From JBBRNH01 sp038230415 (GTDB lineage Bacteria; Bacteroidota; Bacteroidia; Cytophagales; Spirosomataceae), in assembly GCA_038230415.1 (NCBI GenBank), contig JBBRNH010000091.1, forward strand, positions 1-24,360: 24,360 nt of DNA. The letters are read 5' to 3'. The translations under genes were made by a program, and so were the position numbers. Below, piece after piece: positions 15,330-21,658 of the stretch. Positions within the stretch are counted from its first letter, which is position 1. Every line of letters starts with the position of its first letter. The notes under the pieces were generated by a model that saw only the letters and a list, made by a program, of their open reading frames with translations, ran no database searches and had not been told where the DNA came from.

Positions 15330-15737
15330 TTAATTCTCTGTCTGATATTTCACCGCTGTTCCCTTGAGCGAATAGCCATTGGCCGTTGCTGAGGTGTAGT
15401 ACTGATACTTCACGTTCATTAGCGCGTCGGCTCCCAACTTTTTGGCTTCCATAGACATCCGGGCCATCAGCAACTCTTTTTGCTGCATATCATTGCCCCG
15501 CGCCAGCATCCGGCCATTTCCGTTTTGATTGGCCGATAGCGTGTCCTCGCGGTGGGTCTCTAATGCCTGCAATGTTGTGAATGGTCGGTCGGGCGGTGAT
15601 TGACCTTCGTAGAAAATATCAACCGGGTATTTCGGCCCTGTCGAAATCGGAATCACGGGCCGGAAACACCCCGCAACTGTTAGAAGAAGTCCGCCTATTA
15701 CGACAAATACCACCACGCGCCATTTTCCATTATTCAT
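15330..15737 (-). CDS. Hypothetical lipoprotein, possibly YbjQ-like
   Basis: A 135-residue product with a lipoprotein signal peptide (hydrophobic about 8-22, lipobox TVAGC, Cys24), then a mature part of about 110 residues. The C-terminal segment MEAKKLGADALMNVKYQYYTS...YSLKGTAVKYQ resembles the end of small YbjQ-like or lipoprotein domains (helix plus alternating strands, LGADALxNV motif). The function is unknown. The start codon and first six codons lie inside a 7-bp tandem repeat that also holds the purN stop codon; the next gene upstream (purN) ends 6 bp before this start. It is probably co-transcribed with purN. Confidence 0.7.
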   Translation of the reverse strand: MNNGKWRVVVFVVIGGLLLTVAGCFRPVIPISTGPKYPVDIFYEGQSPPDRPFTTLQALETHREDTLSANQNGNGRMLARGNDMQQKELLMARMSMEAKKLGADALMNVKYQYYTSATANGYSLKGTAVKYQTEN

Positions 15738-15752
15738 TGTCCATTATCCATT
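15718..15752. repeat. Heptamer tandem repeat across the purN stop and lipoprotein start
   Basis: On the minus strand five 7-bp units run in register: AATGGAT, AATGGAC, AATGAAT, AATGGAA, AATGGCG. The TAA of purN lies across units one and two. The ATG of the lipoprotein gene lies across units two and three, and the ATG AAT AAT GGA AAA TGG codons come from the repeat. Confidence 0.85.
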
Positions 15753-16313
15753 AAAAAGTGTCTCACTGATAACTCTCGGAAAGTGTTCGTGTTCGAGTGC
15801 CTGCACCTTGCGGGCTACATCGTCGGGTGAATCAGTCGGCAAAACGGGGCAACGCGCCTGAAACACGATGGCTCCTTCATCATAATACTCATTCACCCGG
15901 TGAATCGTAATGCCCGATTCTGTCTCGCCGGATGCTACCACCGCTTCATGCACAAAATGACCGTACATTCCCTTGCCGCCAAATTTAGGCAATAGCGCCG
16001 GGTGAATATTCAGGATTTTATCGGGAAACGCCCGCACTAAATTTTGGGGAATGAGCCACAGAAATCCCGCCAGCACAATCAAATCAACTCGCTGATTTTC
16101 AAGCAATTCCGGGATCCGGTCTGTTTGCTTAAATACCGTTCGGTCAAAAATCAGGACGGGCAAATGCAGCCGGCGGCAGCGGTCAATCACCCCGGCCTGC
16201 GGGTTGTTGGTCAGCACGAGCGAGATGGTAACGTCGGTTCGGTTGGCAAAGTAGGTGGCAATGCGTTCGACGTTGGAGCCGGAGCCGGACGCGAACAGGG
16301 CAAGGCGTTTCAT
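15744..16313 (-). CDS. purN: Phosphoribosylglycinamide formyltransferase
   Basis: PurN transfers a formyl group from 10-formyl-tetrahydrofolate to GAR in cytosolic purine synthesis. The 189-residue product has the GAR-binding loop ASGSGSNVERI (about 8-18) and the catalytic motif KILNIHPALLPKFGGKGMYG (Asn102, His104). The signature SGITIHRVNEYYDEGAIVFQ carries the catalytic Asp145. Length is typical of Bacteroidota PurN. It is divergent from the ABC ATPase gene with a 48-bp shared upstream region. A TACTTTTG box ends 4 bp before its ATG, so the mRNA may lack a leader. Its last codons (AAT GGA TAA) lie in a heptamer repeat. Confidence 0.96.
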   Translation of the reverse strand: MKRLALFASGSGSNVERIATYFANRTDVTISLVLTNNPQAGVIDRCRRLHLPVLIFDRTVFKQTDRIPELLENQRVDLIVLAGFLWLIPQNLVRAFPDKILNIHPALLPKFGGKGMYGHFVHEAVVASGETESGITIHRVNEYYDEGAIVFQARCPVLPTDSPDDVARKVQALEHEHFPRVISETLFNG

Positions 16314-16317
16314 TAAG

Positions 16318-16325
16318 CAAAAGTA
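16318..16325 (-). promoter_or_regulatory. Putative purN -7 promoter box
   Basis: The minus strand reads TACTTTTG, a perfect TAnnTTTG match, then CTTA and the purN ATG (16313). The expected transcription start falls on or next to the start codon, predicting a leaderless or nearly leaderless mRNA. No well-placed TTG was found at -33. Confidence 0.5.
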
Positions 16326-16350
16326 GTGGTAAGTGGCAAGTTGTCAGTTA
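16323..16350. repeat. Degenerate heptamer tract in the purN/ABC divergent promoter region
   Basis: Plus-strand units in register: GTAGTGG, TAAGTGG, CAAGTTG, TCAGTTA. They fill the space between the two predicted -7 boxes and partly overlap both. The theme (TAGTGG) is the complement of the ACCACTA heptamers at 17911-17938. Confidence 0.55.
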
Positions 16351-16356
16351 ATTTTG
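16349..16356 (+). promoter_or_regulatory. Putative ABC ATPase gene -7 promoter box
   Basis: The plus strand reads TAATTTTG, a perfect TAnnTTTG match, followed by CCGCT and the ATG at 16362. As at purN and aroA, the box lies 5 bp from the start codon. It supports ATG 16362 as the start rather than the in-frame GTG at 16326. Confidence 0.5.
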
Positions 16357-16361
16357 CCGCT

Positions 16362-17000
16362 ATGCTCGCAACCTCTGAACTTACCTTTGCCTACGGCTCT
16401 CAAAAGCGATTTTCGTTTCCTGATTTGCACTGCGCCGACCGCGAAGCCCTGCTGATTTTGGGGCGTTCCGGCACTGGAAAAACCACGCTTCTGCACCTGT
16501 TGGCGTTGTTGCTTACGCCCGAAAGCGGCTCGGTTGTCATCGGCCAAACCGACCTCGCCAAACTGACAGCGGCACAAACGGCAGCTTTCCGGGCGGCAAA
16601 CGTGGGCATCGTCTATCAAAAACCGCACTTCGTCAGCGCGTTGTCGGTGTTGGATAACTTGTTGTTAGCAAATTACTTAGCCGGAAAAAAGCAGGATAAA
16701 GCCCGCGCAAGCCAGTTGGCCGCTCAGTTAGGCTTTGCCGAACATCTCGACAAGAAAACGCACCAACTTAGCCAGGGCGAGCAGCAACGGGTGAGCATTG
16801 CCCGCGCTGTGATGAACCCCGTTGGTCTGATTCTTGCCGACGAACCCACGTCCAGCCTCGACGATACTAATACGGCTCTGGTAGTTGAACTCCTCCGGCA
16901 ACAGTCCGACCAAATCGGGGCCAGTTTGGTAGTGGTTACGCACGACCAACGACTGAAAGATGTAATCGAAAATCGAATTGATTTGAACGATGGTTTGTGA
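16362..17000 (+). CDS. ABC transporter ATP-binding protein (LolD/MacB-like)
   Basis: A 212-residue ATPase with Walker A GRSGTGKTT, a Q-loop within IVYQKPHFVSALSVLDNLLLA, signature LSQGEQQR, Walker B LILADEPTSSLDD and switch His in VVVTHDQ. Small size and the LILADEPTSSLD sequence fit the LolD/MacB/FtsE group, which power lipoprotein release or mechanotransmission rather than classical import. No permease is adjacent, so its partner must be elsewhere and the substrate is unknown. A longer frame begins with GTG at 16326, but ATG 16362 is chosen because it directly precedes the first conserved strand and has a promoter box 5 bp upstream. It is divergent from purN. Confidence 0.92.
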   Translation: MLATSELTFAYGSQKRFSFPDLHCADREALLILGRSGTGKTTLLHLLALLLTPESGSVVIGQTDLAKLTAAQTAAFRAANVGIVYQKPHFVSALSVLDNLLLANYLAGKKQDKARASQLAAQLGFAEHLDKKTHQLSQGEQQRVSIARAVMNPVGLILADEPTSSLDDTNTALVVELLRQQSDQIGASLVVVTHDQRLKDVIENRIDLNDGL

Positions 17001-17008
17001 TTGCCGGG

Positions 17009-17097
17009 TTCTGATTTTTGTCATTCCGACGACAGGAGGAATCTACGGTGCTAATCTAAATAGGTTCCTCCTATCGTCGGAATGACAAAAATCAGAA
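17009..17097. repeat. Long near-perfect palindrome (33-bp arms)
   Basis: Arms 17009-17041 and 17065-17097 are inverted copies with a single mismatch (position 17033 against its partner) around a 23-nt loop. The core contains TCATTCCGACGACAGGAGGAA. It lies 8 bp after the ABC ATPase stop codon and about 40 bp before the cyclophilin gene. The motif looks like the dispersed palindromic repeats found between genes in many Bacteroidota; it may also act as a terminator or mRNA-end stabiliser. Confidence 0.9.
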
Positions 17098-17137
17098 TGA
17101 TAAACACACTCAATTACCTGTAAAATTGTTGCCTGCT

Positions 17138-17860
17138 GTGATTAAAAACTTTCTCCTCCTCCTTGTCTTTCTCCCGCTTCTGACCAACGCCCAGAATAGT
17201 AGCGGCCAACCGAGAAAAAAGAAAAAAGAATACCTCGTGACGATGTTGACCGATTTTGGCACGATGCACCTGATTTTGCACGACCAAACGCCCAAACACA
17301 AGGAAAACTTTATCAAGCTCACCGAGCAGCATTTTTTTGACGGATTGCTGTTTCACCGGGTCATTCAAAACTTTATGATTCAGGGCGGAGACCCCCAATC
17401 CCGGACTGCCGTAGCCGGGCAAGCACTCGGCAACGGCGACGTTGGCTACCGGATTCCGGCAGAATTTGTTCCTGAACTGTTTCACAAAAAAGGTGCATTG
17501 GCGGCTGCGCGAGACGGTAATTCCGAAAAAGCATCGAGCGGCTGTCAGTTTTATGTGGTGCAGGGCCGCGTTTGGGACGATGCCGGATTGGATGCTCAAA
17601 AACAGCGAATCACAACGATGAACGGTCGTCAGCCAACCGACGAGCAGACTTTGCTGTATAAAACCATTGGTGGCAGTCCACATTTAGACGGTAATTACAC
17701 CGTGTTTGGGCAGGTGATTGATGGCCTGGCGGTGGTTGACAGCATTGCCAGACAACCGCGCGGCCCCGCCGACCGCCCCACCGCCAATGTGAAAATGACG
17801 GTTTCGGGCGAGTGGGTCAGAAAGAAGAAAATTACAAAACAGTTTGGGTATGCTTTTTAG
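17138..17860 (+). CDS. Secreted cyclophilin-type peptidyl-prolyl isomerase
   Basis: Cyclophilins speed cis-trans isomerisation of X-Pro bonds; this one is exported. The product has a signal peptide (IKNFLLLLVFLPLLTNAQ), a basic patch (RKKKKE), then the cyclophilin core: GTMHLILHDQTPKHKENFI, FDGLLFHRVIQNFMIQGGDP (catalytic Arg in FHRV, Gln in MIQGGDP), ASSGCQFYVV, and LDGNYTVFGQVIDGLAVVDSIA. Residues between QFYVV and the final motif form a family-typical insertion (VWDDAGLDAQKQR...). The frame has no ATG; the start is GTG at 17138 or TTG at 17126 or 17129. I prefer GTG because it leaves a compact signal peptide. The location is probably periplasmic. Confidence 0.9.
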   Translation: MIKNFLLLLVFLPLLTNAQNSSGQPRKKKKEYLVTMLTDFGTMHLILHDQTPKHKENFIKLTEQHFFDGLLFHRVIQNFMIQGGDPQSRTAVAGQALGNGDVGYRIPAEFVPELFHKKGALAAARDGNSEKASSGCQFYVVQGRVWDDAGLDAQKQRITTMNGRQPTDEQTLLYKTIGGSPHLDGNYTVFGQVIDGLAVVDSIARQPRGPADRPTANVKMTVSGEWVRKKKITKQFGYAF

Positions 17861-17910
17861 CGGTCAGTGATAAAAGGCAAATGGTCAGGTTAATTACTGG
17901 CGAAGCACTT

Positions 17911-17938
17911 ACCACCAACCACTAATCACTCACCACTA
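17911..17938. repeat. Heptamer tandem repeat just before the RmlD-like gene
   Basis: Four 7-bp units in register on the plus strand: ACCACCA, ACCACTA, ATCACTC, ACCACTA. The tract ends 6 bp before the ATG at 17945, in the place where a leader and ribosome-binding region would be. It lacks any purine-rich Shine-Dalgarno sequence. Confidence 0.75.
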
Positions 17939-17944
17939 AAATAT

Positions 17945-18847
17945 ATGACAAAAATCCTCCTCACCGGCGCAAATGGCTTATTGGGCCAAAAATTAGTTAG
18001 CTTGTTAGCTGATAATGAATCGGTTGACCTCATCGCTACGGCGCGGGGTGAGAACCGCCTGCCCCACACCAGCGGCTATACCTACCACCCAATGGACATC
18101 ACTGACCGCCAGCAGGTGCTTGATGTGGTGGCCTATGCACGGCCCGATGTGATTATCCATACCGCAGCCATGACCAACGTGGATCAGTGCGAAACCGAGA
18201 AAGATGCCTGCTGGAAACAGAACGTGGCAGCCGTTGAATACCTCGTGGAAGCCTGCGCCCAGAACAATGTATTTCTGGTTCATATCTCGACTGATTTTAT
18301 TTTCGACGGAGCCGCCGGGCCTTACAACGAAACTGCCGAGCCAAACCCGATCAGTTTCTACGGCTGGAGCAAGTATGCCGCCGAAAAGGTGGTGACGCAC
18401 AGCCCCATACGATGGGCAATGGCGCGAACCGTGCTGGTGTATGGCATTGCCCACGACATGAGCCGGAGCAACATTATTCTGTGGGTCAAAAAATCGCTCG
18501 AAGACGGCAAGACAATCAAGGTCGTGACCGACCAATTCCGCAGCCCCACGCTGGCCGAGGATTTGGCGATGGGTTGCTGGCTCATTGCCGACCAACGCGC
18601 CGAAGGAATTTTTAACATCTCTGGTCGGGATGTGCTGACTCCCTACGAGATGGCGATGCAAACCGCCGATTATTTTGGCTTAGACACGTCACTGATCACC
18701 AAAGCCGATGCTTCGACGTTTACGCAGGCCGCCCGCCGACCACCCCGCACGGGCTTCATCATCGAGAAGGCGCAAACAGTGCTGGGCTACCAGCCGCGCA
18801 GTTTTAACGAAGGAATCGGTGTTTTGGCCGGGCAGATAAAGGGGTAA
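17945..18847 (+). CDS. RmlD-like SDR family sugar nucleotide reductase
   Basis: A 300-residue extended short-chain dehydrogenase of the dTDP-4-dehydrorhamnose reductase (RmlD) group. The N-terminal NAD(P)-binding motif is TGANGLLGQ (7-15), followed by DVIIHTAAMTNVDQCE, a Ser/Thr-containing ISTDFIFDG and the catalytic YGWSK (Tyr139, Lys143). C-terminal RSPTLAEDLA and a GIFNISGRDVLTPYEMA segment match substrate-binding parts of RmlD. True RmlD makes dTDP-L-rhamnose, but rmlA/B/C are not adjacent and many Bacteroidota homologues have other or unknown NDP-sugar substrates, so I leave the gene symbol empty. It is convergent with the glycosyltransferase gene, 6 bp apart. Confidence 0.9.
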   Translation: MTKILLTGANGLLGQKLVSLLADNESVDLIATARGENRLPHTSGYTYHPMDITDRQQVLDVVAYARPDVIIHTAAMTNVDQCETEKDACWKQNVAAVEYLVEACAQNNVFLVHISTDFIFDGAAGPYNETAEPNPISFYGWSKYAAEKVVTHSPIRWAMARTVLVYGIAHDMSRSNIILWVKKSLEDGKTIKVVTDQFRSPTLAEDLAMGCWLIADQRAEGIFNISGRDVLTPYEMAMQTADYFGLDTSLITKADASTFTQAARRPPRTGFIIEKAQTVLGYQPRSFNEGIGVLAGQIKG

Positions 18848-18853
18848 ATGAAT

Positions 18854-19654
18854 CTACATAACCTCAACCCGCTCCTCTGGCATCACCGACGGTTTGGGAA
18901 TGTAGTGCCGGAAAAAGCTGCCGATTTTCATTTGTAACACCCCAAAAACGGCTTCGCTGAAGATTTTTGACGACATCTTGGAGGTGCCTTTGGTGCGGTC
19001 GGTGAAAATAATCGGTACTTCCACGATGCTGAAGCCGTATTTCCAGCACGTAAACTTCATCTCGATCTGGAAAGCATACCCGACGAATTTGATCGGATTC
19101 TGGAGCAGTACATCCAGCACCTCGCGCCGGTAGCAGACAAACCCCGCCGTTGGATCCATGACGCGCATCCCGGTCACGAACCGGACGTACACCCCGGCAA
19201 AATAAGACATCAGCACCCGGCCCATCGGCCAGTTCACCACGTTTACGCCTTTGATATACCGCGACCCAACGGCAACGTCGGCGCGGGGTGCAATGCCATC
19301 ACCAACGGCGCAGGCATGATGCAGTTTCAGGAGGTCGTCGGGGTTGTGCGAGAAGTCGGCATCCATCTCGAAAAAGTACTGATAATCACGGGCCAAGCCC
19401 CATTTAAAGCCATCAATGTAGGCCGTGCCGAGGCCGAGTTTTCCCCGCCGTTCGAGCAGATGCAGCCGCGACGGAAATTCGGCTTGCAGGTCTTTCACAA
19501 CCTGCCCGGTTCCGTCGGGTGAGCCATCGTCAACTATGAGTAGCTGAAACGGCCCGCCCACGCCCGGTTCGGCCAGCGCAAACACGCGCCGAATGATGGC
19601 TTCGATGTTTTCGATTTCGTTATAGGTCGGGATAACTACTAAATTCGTGTTCAC
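18854..19654 (-). CDS. Polyprenol-phosphate mannosyltransferase-like GT2 glycosyltransferase
   Basis: A 266-residue family 2 glycosyltransferase. Visible motifs are VVIPTYNEIENIEAIIRRVF (nucleotide binding), LLIVDDGSPDGTGQVV, FFEMDADFSHNPDDL (metal-binding DAD) and VAVGSRYIKGV. The acceptor-side motif is VMDPTAGFVCYRREVL, followed by EVPIIFTDRTKGTSKMS. This is the soluble DPM1 (dolichol/polyprenol monophosphomannose synthase) pattern, which transfers mannose from GDP-mannose to a lipid phosphate carrier on the inner face of the membrane. The donor sugar is inferred, not shown. Length is typical of the short type without membrane helices. The gene faces away from the exonuclease gene across a 97-bp gap in which I saw no clear promoter box. 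Confidence 0.93.
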   Translation of the reverse strand: MNTNLVVIPTYNEIENIEAIIRRVFALAEPGVGGPFQLLIVDDGSPDGTGQVVKDLQAEFPSRLHLLERRGKLGLGTAYIDGFKWGLARDYQYFFEMDADFSHNPDDLLKLHHACAVGDGIAPRADVAVGSRYIKGVNVVNWPMGRVLMSYFAGVYVRFVTGMRVMDPTAGFVCYRREVLDVLLQNPIKFVGYAFQIEMKFTCWKYGFSIVEVPIIFTDRTKGTSKMSSKIFSEAVFGVLQMKIGSFFRHYIPKPSVMPEERVEVM

Positions 19655-19751
19655 GGGCTGGGGGCGGGGTTTCAGAAACTCGGCAAGGAAAGAACAGCAA
19701 TATCCGGCGTTTTCGTTTGGGTGAGCCGTTAAAAAAGTCTAAAAATCAACT

Positions 19752-20309
19752 ATGACCTATTTCATTATCGATACCGAAACCAATGGCCTGCCGCAACTGT
19801 ATGACGCGCCGTTTACGGATACCTATAACTGGCCGCGTTTTATTTCGGCTTCGTGGGGTCTATATGACGAATCGGGCCGGGAGCTGCAACACGATTCGTT
19901 TATGGTGCAGCCCGACGGCTATCGGTGGAATAAAGTAGCGCAGGGAATTCATGGTATCTCGCCCGAAGAAGCCCGCGAGTACGGCATTCCGCTAAACACG
20001 GCCCTCACGCGCTTGTTGCCCGCCATCGAACAGGCCGATGCGTGGGTTTGCCACTTTGCCGAATTGGATTACAACGTGATCGGGGCGGAGTTTGTCCGGG
20101 CCGGGCGCGTGGCCGATTTTGTGGCGCGGCCCACCATCTGTACGATGGATGCCAGCGCGAAAATCACGGCCAACCGCGAGCCGTTGCGCTTAGACGGCCT
20201 GTACAAATTACTGTTTGGCCGGGCCATGAAAAATCTGCACAACGCCGAAGCCGACCGATTGGCAACGGCTAAGTGCTTTTTTGAACTTAAAAAACGGGGT
20301 GTTTTGTAA
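19752..20309 (+). CDS. DEDDh 3'-5' exonuclease (DnaQ-like)
   Basis: A 185-residue stand-alone exonuclease domain. The acidic residues of the DEDDh group are visible: Exo I IIDTETNG (Asp7, Glu9), Exo II CHFAELDYNVIGAEF (Asp106) and Exo III NLHNAEADRLATAKCF (His163, Asp168). It is like the epsilon proofreading subunit in fold, but the short form with no other domain could act on DNA or RNA in repair or turnover. aroA starts 23 bp downstream on the same strand; a promoter box between them suggests aroA can also be transcribed alone. Confidence 0.88.
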   Translation: MTYFIIDTETNGLPQLYDAPFTDTYNWPRFISASWGLYDESGRELQHDSFMVQPDGYRWNKVAQGIHGISPEEAREYGIPLNTALTRLLPAIEQADAWVCHFAELDYNVIGAEFVRAGRVADFVARPTICTMDASAKITANREPLRLDGLYKLLFGRAMKNLHNAEADRLATAKCFFELKKRGVL

Positions 20310-20319
20310 GGCAAGGACG

Positions 20320-20327
20320 TACTTTTG
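20320..20327 (+). promoter_or_regulatory. Putative aroA -7 promoter box
   Basis: TACTTTTG, a perfect TAnnTTTG match, followed by TTCCG and the aroA ATG at 20333. The predicted transcription start is at or next to the start codon. A TTTTG at 20302-20306 is nearer (13 bp) than the usual -33 spacing. Confidence 0.5.
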
Positions 20328-20332
20328 TTCCG

Positions 20333-21571
20333 ATGACCAACGCTATTACCTTAACCCCGCCTAACGCGCCCGTTCGGGCCACGATTCCAGTAGCTTCCTC
20401 GAAAAGTGAAAGCAACCGCGCCCTGATTATCAACGCTTTAACGGGATTTGCGGGTGATTTGCAAAACCTCTCGACCGCCCGCGATACCCAGACGATGATC
20501 CGGTTGCTGAACTCGACCGAGGCCGTTGCCGATGTGCTGGATGCTGGCACCACGATGCGGTTTCTGACGGCTTATTTTGCCGCTACTGGCCAACACAAAA
20601 CCCTCACCGGAACGCCCCGGATGCAGGAACGGCCCATCGGAATTTTGGTGGATGCACTTCGGCAACTTGGCGCAACAATCACGTATCAGAATAACAGTGG
20701 GTTTCCGCCCCTGACAATCAACGACTTTGCGGCTTCGGGCCAGAATCAACTGGCAATTCGGGGTGATGTGAGCAGTCAGTATATTTCGGCCCTGCTGCTG
20801 ATTGCGCCCACGTTACCCGACGGTTTAACACTGACGCTGACGGGCGCAGTCGGCTCGCGGCCATACATCGAGATGACCATTGCCCAGATGCAGCACTTCG
20901 GCGCAGCGGTCGAGGCCGATTGGCAAACCAACACCATTCGGGTGCTGCCTAAACCTTACGTGCCAACCCGATACGCGGTAGAATCTGACTGGTCGGGCGC
21001 GAGTTATTGGTACAGCGTGGTGGCGTTGGCCCCGGCGGGTTCTGAACTTGAATTGCTGGGACTGAAAGCCCAATCGTTGCAGGGCGACAGTGCCATTCAG
21101 CACATTATGAAGCCGTTGGGTGTGGTCAGCACGTTTACCGAAACGGGTGTTCGGCTCACGCAAGGCCCGGTAGCCGCATCGCTGGCCTGGGATTTTACCG
21201 ACTGCCCCGACCTGGCCCAAACCGTTGCCGTGACCTGCGCCATGAAAGCCATTCCGCTCACGCTGACGGGCATCGAGAGCCTGAAAATCAAGGAGACCGA
21301 CCGAATTCTCGCCCTGCAAACCGAACTCCCCAAACTCGGCGCGTCACTCATTGAAATCGAGCCAAACACGCGCTACGGGATTCTGACGGTTGCGCCGGGC
21401 CAACCTGTCTCATCCCCGATTGCCACCTACGACGATCACCGGATGGCGATGGCGTTTGCGCCGGTAGCCATGCGGCAAACGGTTATAATTGACGAGCCGG
21501 GCGTGGTAGCAAAATCGTACCCGTCGTTTTGGGATGATTTTGGGTTGGTAGCCGGGGTTCGTATGGCGTAG
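20333..21571 (+). CDS. aroA: 3-phosphoshikimate 1-carboxyvinyltransferase (EPSP synthase)
   Basis: AroA joins phosphoenolpyruvate to shikimate-3-phosphate in the cytosolic shikimate pathway to aromatic amino acids. The 412-residue product shows ASSKSESNRAL (Lys24, Ser25, Arg29 for substrate binding), LDAGTTMRFLTAYF (the PEP-binding Gly72/Arg76 loop), GTPRMQERPIG, GDVSSQYISALLL, ESLKIKETDRI and the near-terminal DDHRMAMAFA. It is slightly shorter than E. coli AroA (427), typical of Bacteroidota. A strong terminator follows 16 bp after the stop codon. The start is secure: the first conserved motif is at residues 20-30. Confidence 0.97.
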   Translation: MTNAITLTPPNAPVRATIPVASSKSESNRALIINALTGFAGDLQNLSTARDTQTMIRLLNSTEAVADVLDAGTTMRFLTAYFAATGQHKTLTGTPRMQERPIGILVDALRQLGATITYQNNSGFPPLTINDFAASGQNQLAIRGDVSSQYISALLLIAPTLPDGLTLTLTGAVGSRPYIEMTIAQMQHFGAAVEADWQTNTIRVLPKPYVPTRYAVESDWSGASYWYSVVALAPAGSELELLGLKAQSLQGDSAIQHIMKPLGVVSTFTETGVRLTQGPVAASLAWDFTDCPDLAQTVAVTCAMKAIPLTLTGIESLKIKETDRILALQTELPKLGASLIEIEPNTRYGILTVAPGQPVSSPIATYDDHRMAMAFAPVAMRQTVIIDEPGVVAKSYPSFWDDFGLVAGVRMA

Positions 21572-21586
21572 GTCAGAGCCGAAGAA

Positions 21587-21640
21587 AGAAAAGCCGATTG
21601 GCACCCGCTCATCAGTGAACGGGTGCCAATCGGCTTTTCT
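21587..21640. terminator. Bidirectional terminator between aroA and convergent gene
   Basis: A perfect 21-bp inverted repeat (21587-21607 with 21620-21640) with a 12-nt loop. The core is GCCGATTGGCACCCG, with AGAAAA on one side and TTTTCT on the other. It lies 16 bp past the aroA stop and 18 bp from the stop of the minus-strand sugar isomerase gene, so it serves both convergent genes. Confidence 0.85.
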
Positions 21641-21658
21641 GACCACTGATTTCCGTGC

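Noticed and set aside
17945..18847. Assignment of the SDR gene as rmlD in a rhamnose cluster
   Set aside because: No rmlA, rmlB or rmlC gene is adjacent, so only the family level is supported.
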